Shown: positions 12,612 to 12,893 of the stretch, piece after piece | Numbering within the stretch: the stretch's first letter is position 1 | Layout of the letters: each line of letters starts with the position of its first letter | Assembly: GCA_038227745.1 (NCBI GenBank) | Contig: JBBRPS010000230.1 | Coordinates: 1 to 12,893 of the forward strand | DNA length: 12,893 bases | DNA from: DASPXY01 sp038227745 | Lineage (GTDB): Bacteria; Planctomycetota; Planctomycetia; Gemmatales; Gemmataceae | Reading direction: 5' to 3' | Program-made: the position numbers and the translations under genes | The notes under the pieces: model-generated | What the model was told of the DNA's origin: nothing | Seen by the model: only the letters and a program-made list of their open reading frames with translations | Databases searched by the model: none

Positions 12612-12893
12612 CCTACTGTTGTAGCATTTGAGTGAGTTGCTTATGGGCCGTGGTAATTCTACTGTGCGGCATCGCTAACTCAATGCCAGCTAAGGAGTTA
12701 TCGCCAATCTTGGTCCGAAACTGGCTATTTGTCCACAGAGGGCCATTTTTCCAGGCATTCGGGAGGCTAGGAAAACACTGGACAGGCGATACCACCTAAC
12801 GGAGGTTCACATTGTAGACAAATAGCCACCCTGACACCACGATTGACGCAACCAGTTATTTCTGCGGCGTTTGCGCAATCAAGCACAGTAGAA
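12612..12893. other. Lower-GC flank without a convincing gene
   Basis: Base composition is visibly more AT-rich than in the rest of the window. The only ORF of note (minus strand, 12613-12795) starts with GTG directly after an in-frame stop and has no ribosome binding site. A 12-bp inverted repeat, TGGCTATTTGTC (12722-12733) with its complement (12817-12828), is the only structure noticed. The window ends before any gene begins. Confidence 0.5.

Noticed and set aside
12613..12795. A 60-codon minus-strand ORF at the right edge
   Set aside because: GTG start directly after an in-frame stop, no ribosome binding site, no recognisable motif, in a low-GC non-coding-looking stretch.
1..12893. CRISPR array, tRNA or rRNA genes
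   Set aside because: No regularly spaced direct repeats and no recognisable tRNA or rRNA sequence were seen on reading both strands; no scanning tool could be run.

Overview
The base composition is high GC and the gene content points to a planctomycete, most likely of the Gemmata/Gemmataceae type. There are two Tat-exported DUF1501 proteins, a cytochrome-c/DUF1549/DUF1553 protein, several small secreted proteins and long GC-rich palindromes. This combination is characteristic of Planctomycetota, and no other phylum fits it as well. No ribosomal RNA, tRNA or CRISPR array is visible.

Layout. (1) 1-1520: a long inverted repeat, then a DUF1501 gene on the minus strand (135-1520). (2) 1521-2586: a poorly coding stretch with one weak small ORF (1838-2044) and stem-loops, followed by an unrecognised 156-aa minus-strand gene that uses a TTG start behind a consensus AGGAGG. 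(3) 2587-7587: a plus-strand cluster. It starts at a TATAAT box and runs through the cytochrome-c/DUF1549/DUF1553 gene (2855-4807), an unrecognised 233-aa gene (4887-5588), a 151-aa HEPN-like gene (5585-6040, ATGA overlap with the 233-aa gene), a perfect 35-bp-arm palindrome (6036-6112), and a second DUF1501 gene (6148-7587). DUF1549/DUF1553 and DUF1501 genes are normally direct neighbours in planctomycetes, so the two small genes look like a module inserted between them. (4) 7588-9282: a perfect 20-bp-arm stem-loop between convergent genes, two small secreted proteins on the minus strand, and a 0.5-kb non-coding stretch with inverted repeats. (5) 9283-10554: a membrane fatty acid desaturase with three histidine boxes, minus strand. 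(6) 10968-12494: a complete IS701-family insertion sequence with perfect 20-bp terminal inverted repeats. Its transposase frame is broken, or deliberately shifted, at an A8 run near the 3' end, and a hairpin covers part of its ribosome binding site. (7) 12495-12893: flanking DNA with a strong intrinsic-type terminator, then a stretch of visibly lower GC without a convincing gene.

How the genes work together. The two DUF1501 proteins and the DUF1549/DUF1553 protein are exported or periplasmic and probably act together, as these families do throughout the phylum, though their substrates are not known. The most interesting candidate for an undescribed system is the pair 4887-6040. Its second gene carries an R-N-x3-H motif typical of HEPN ribonuclease/toxin domains. 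The first is an unrecognised protein that would be its translationally coupled partner. The palindrome that closes the pair overlaps the HEPN-like stop codon. A toxin-antitoxin or defence role is inference only.
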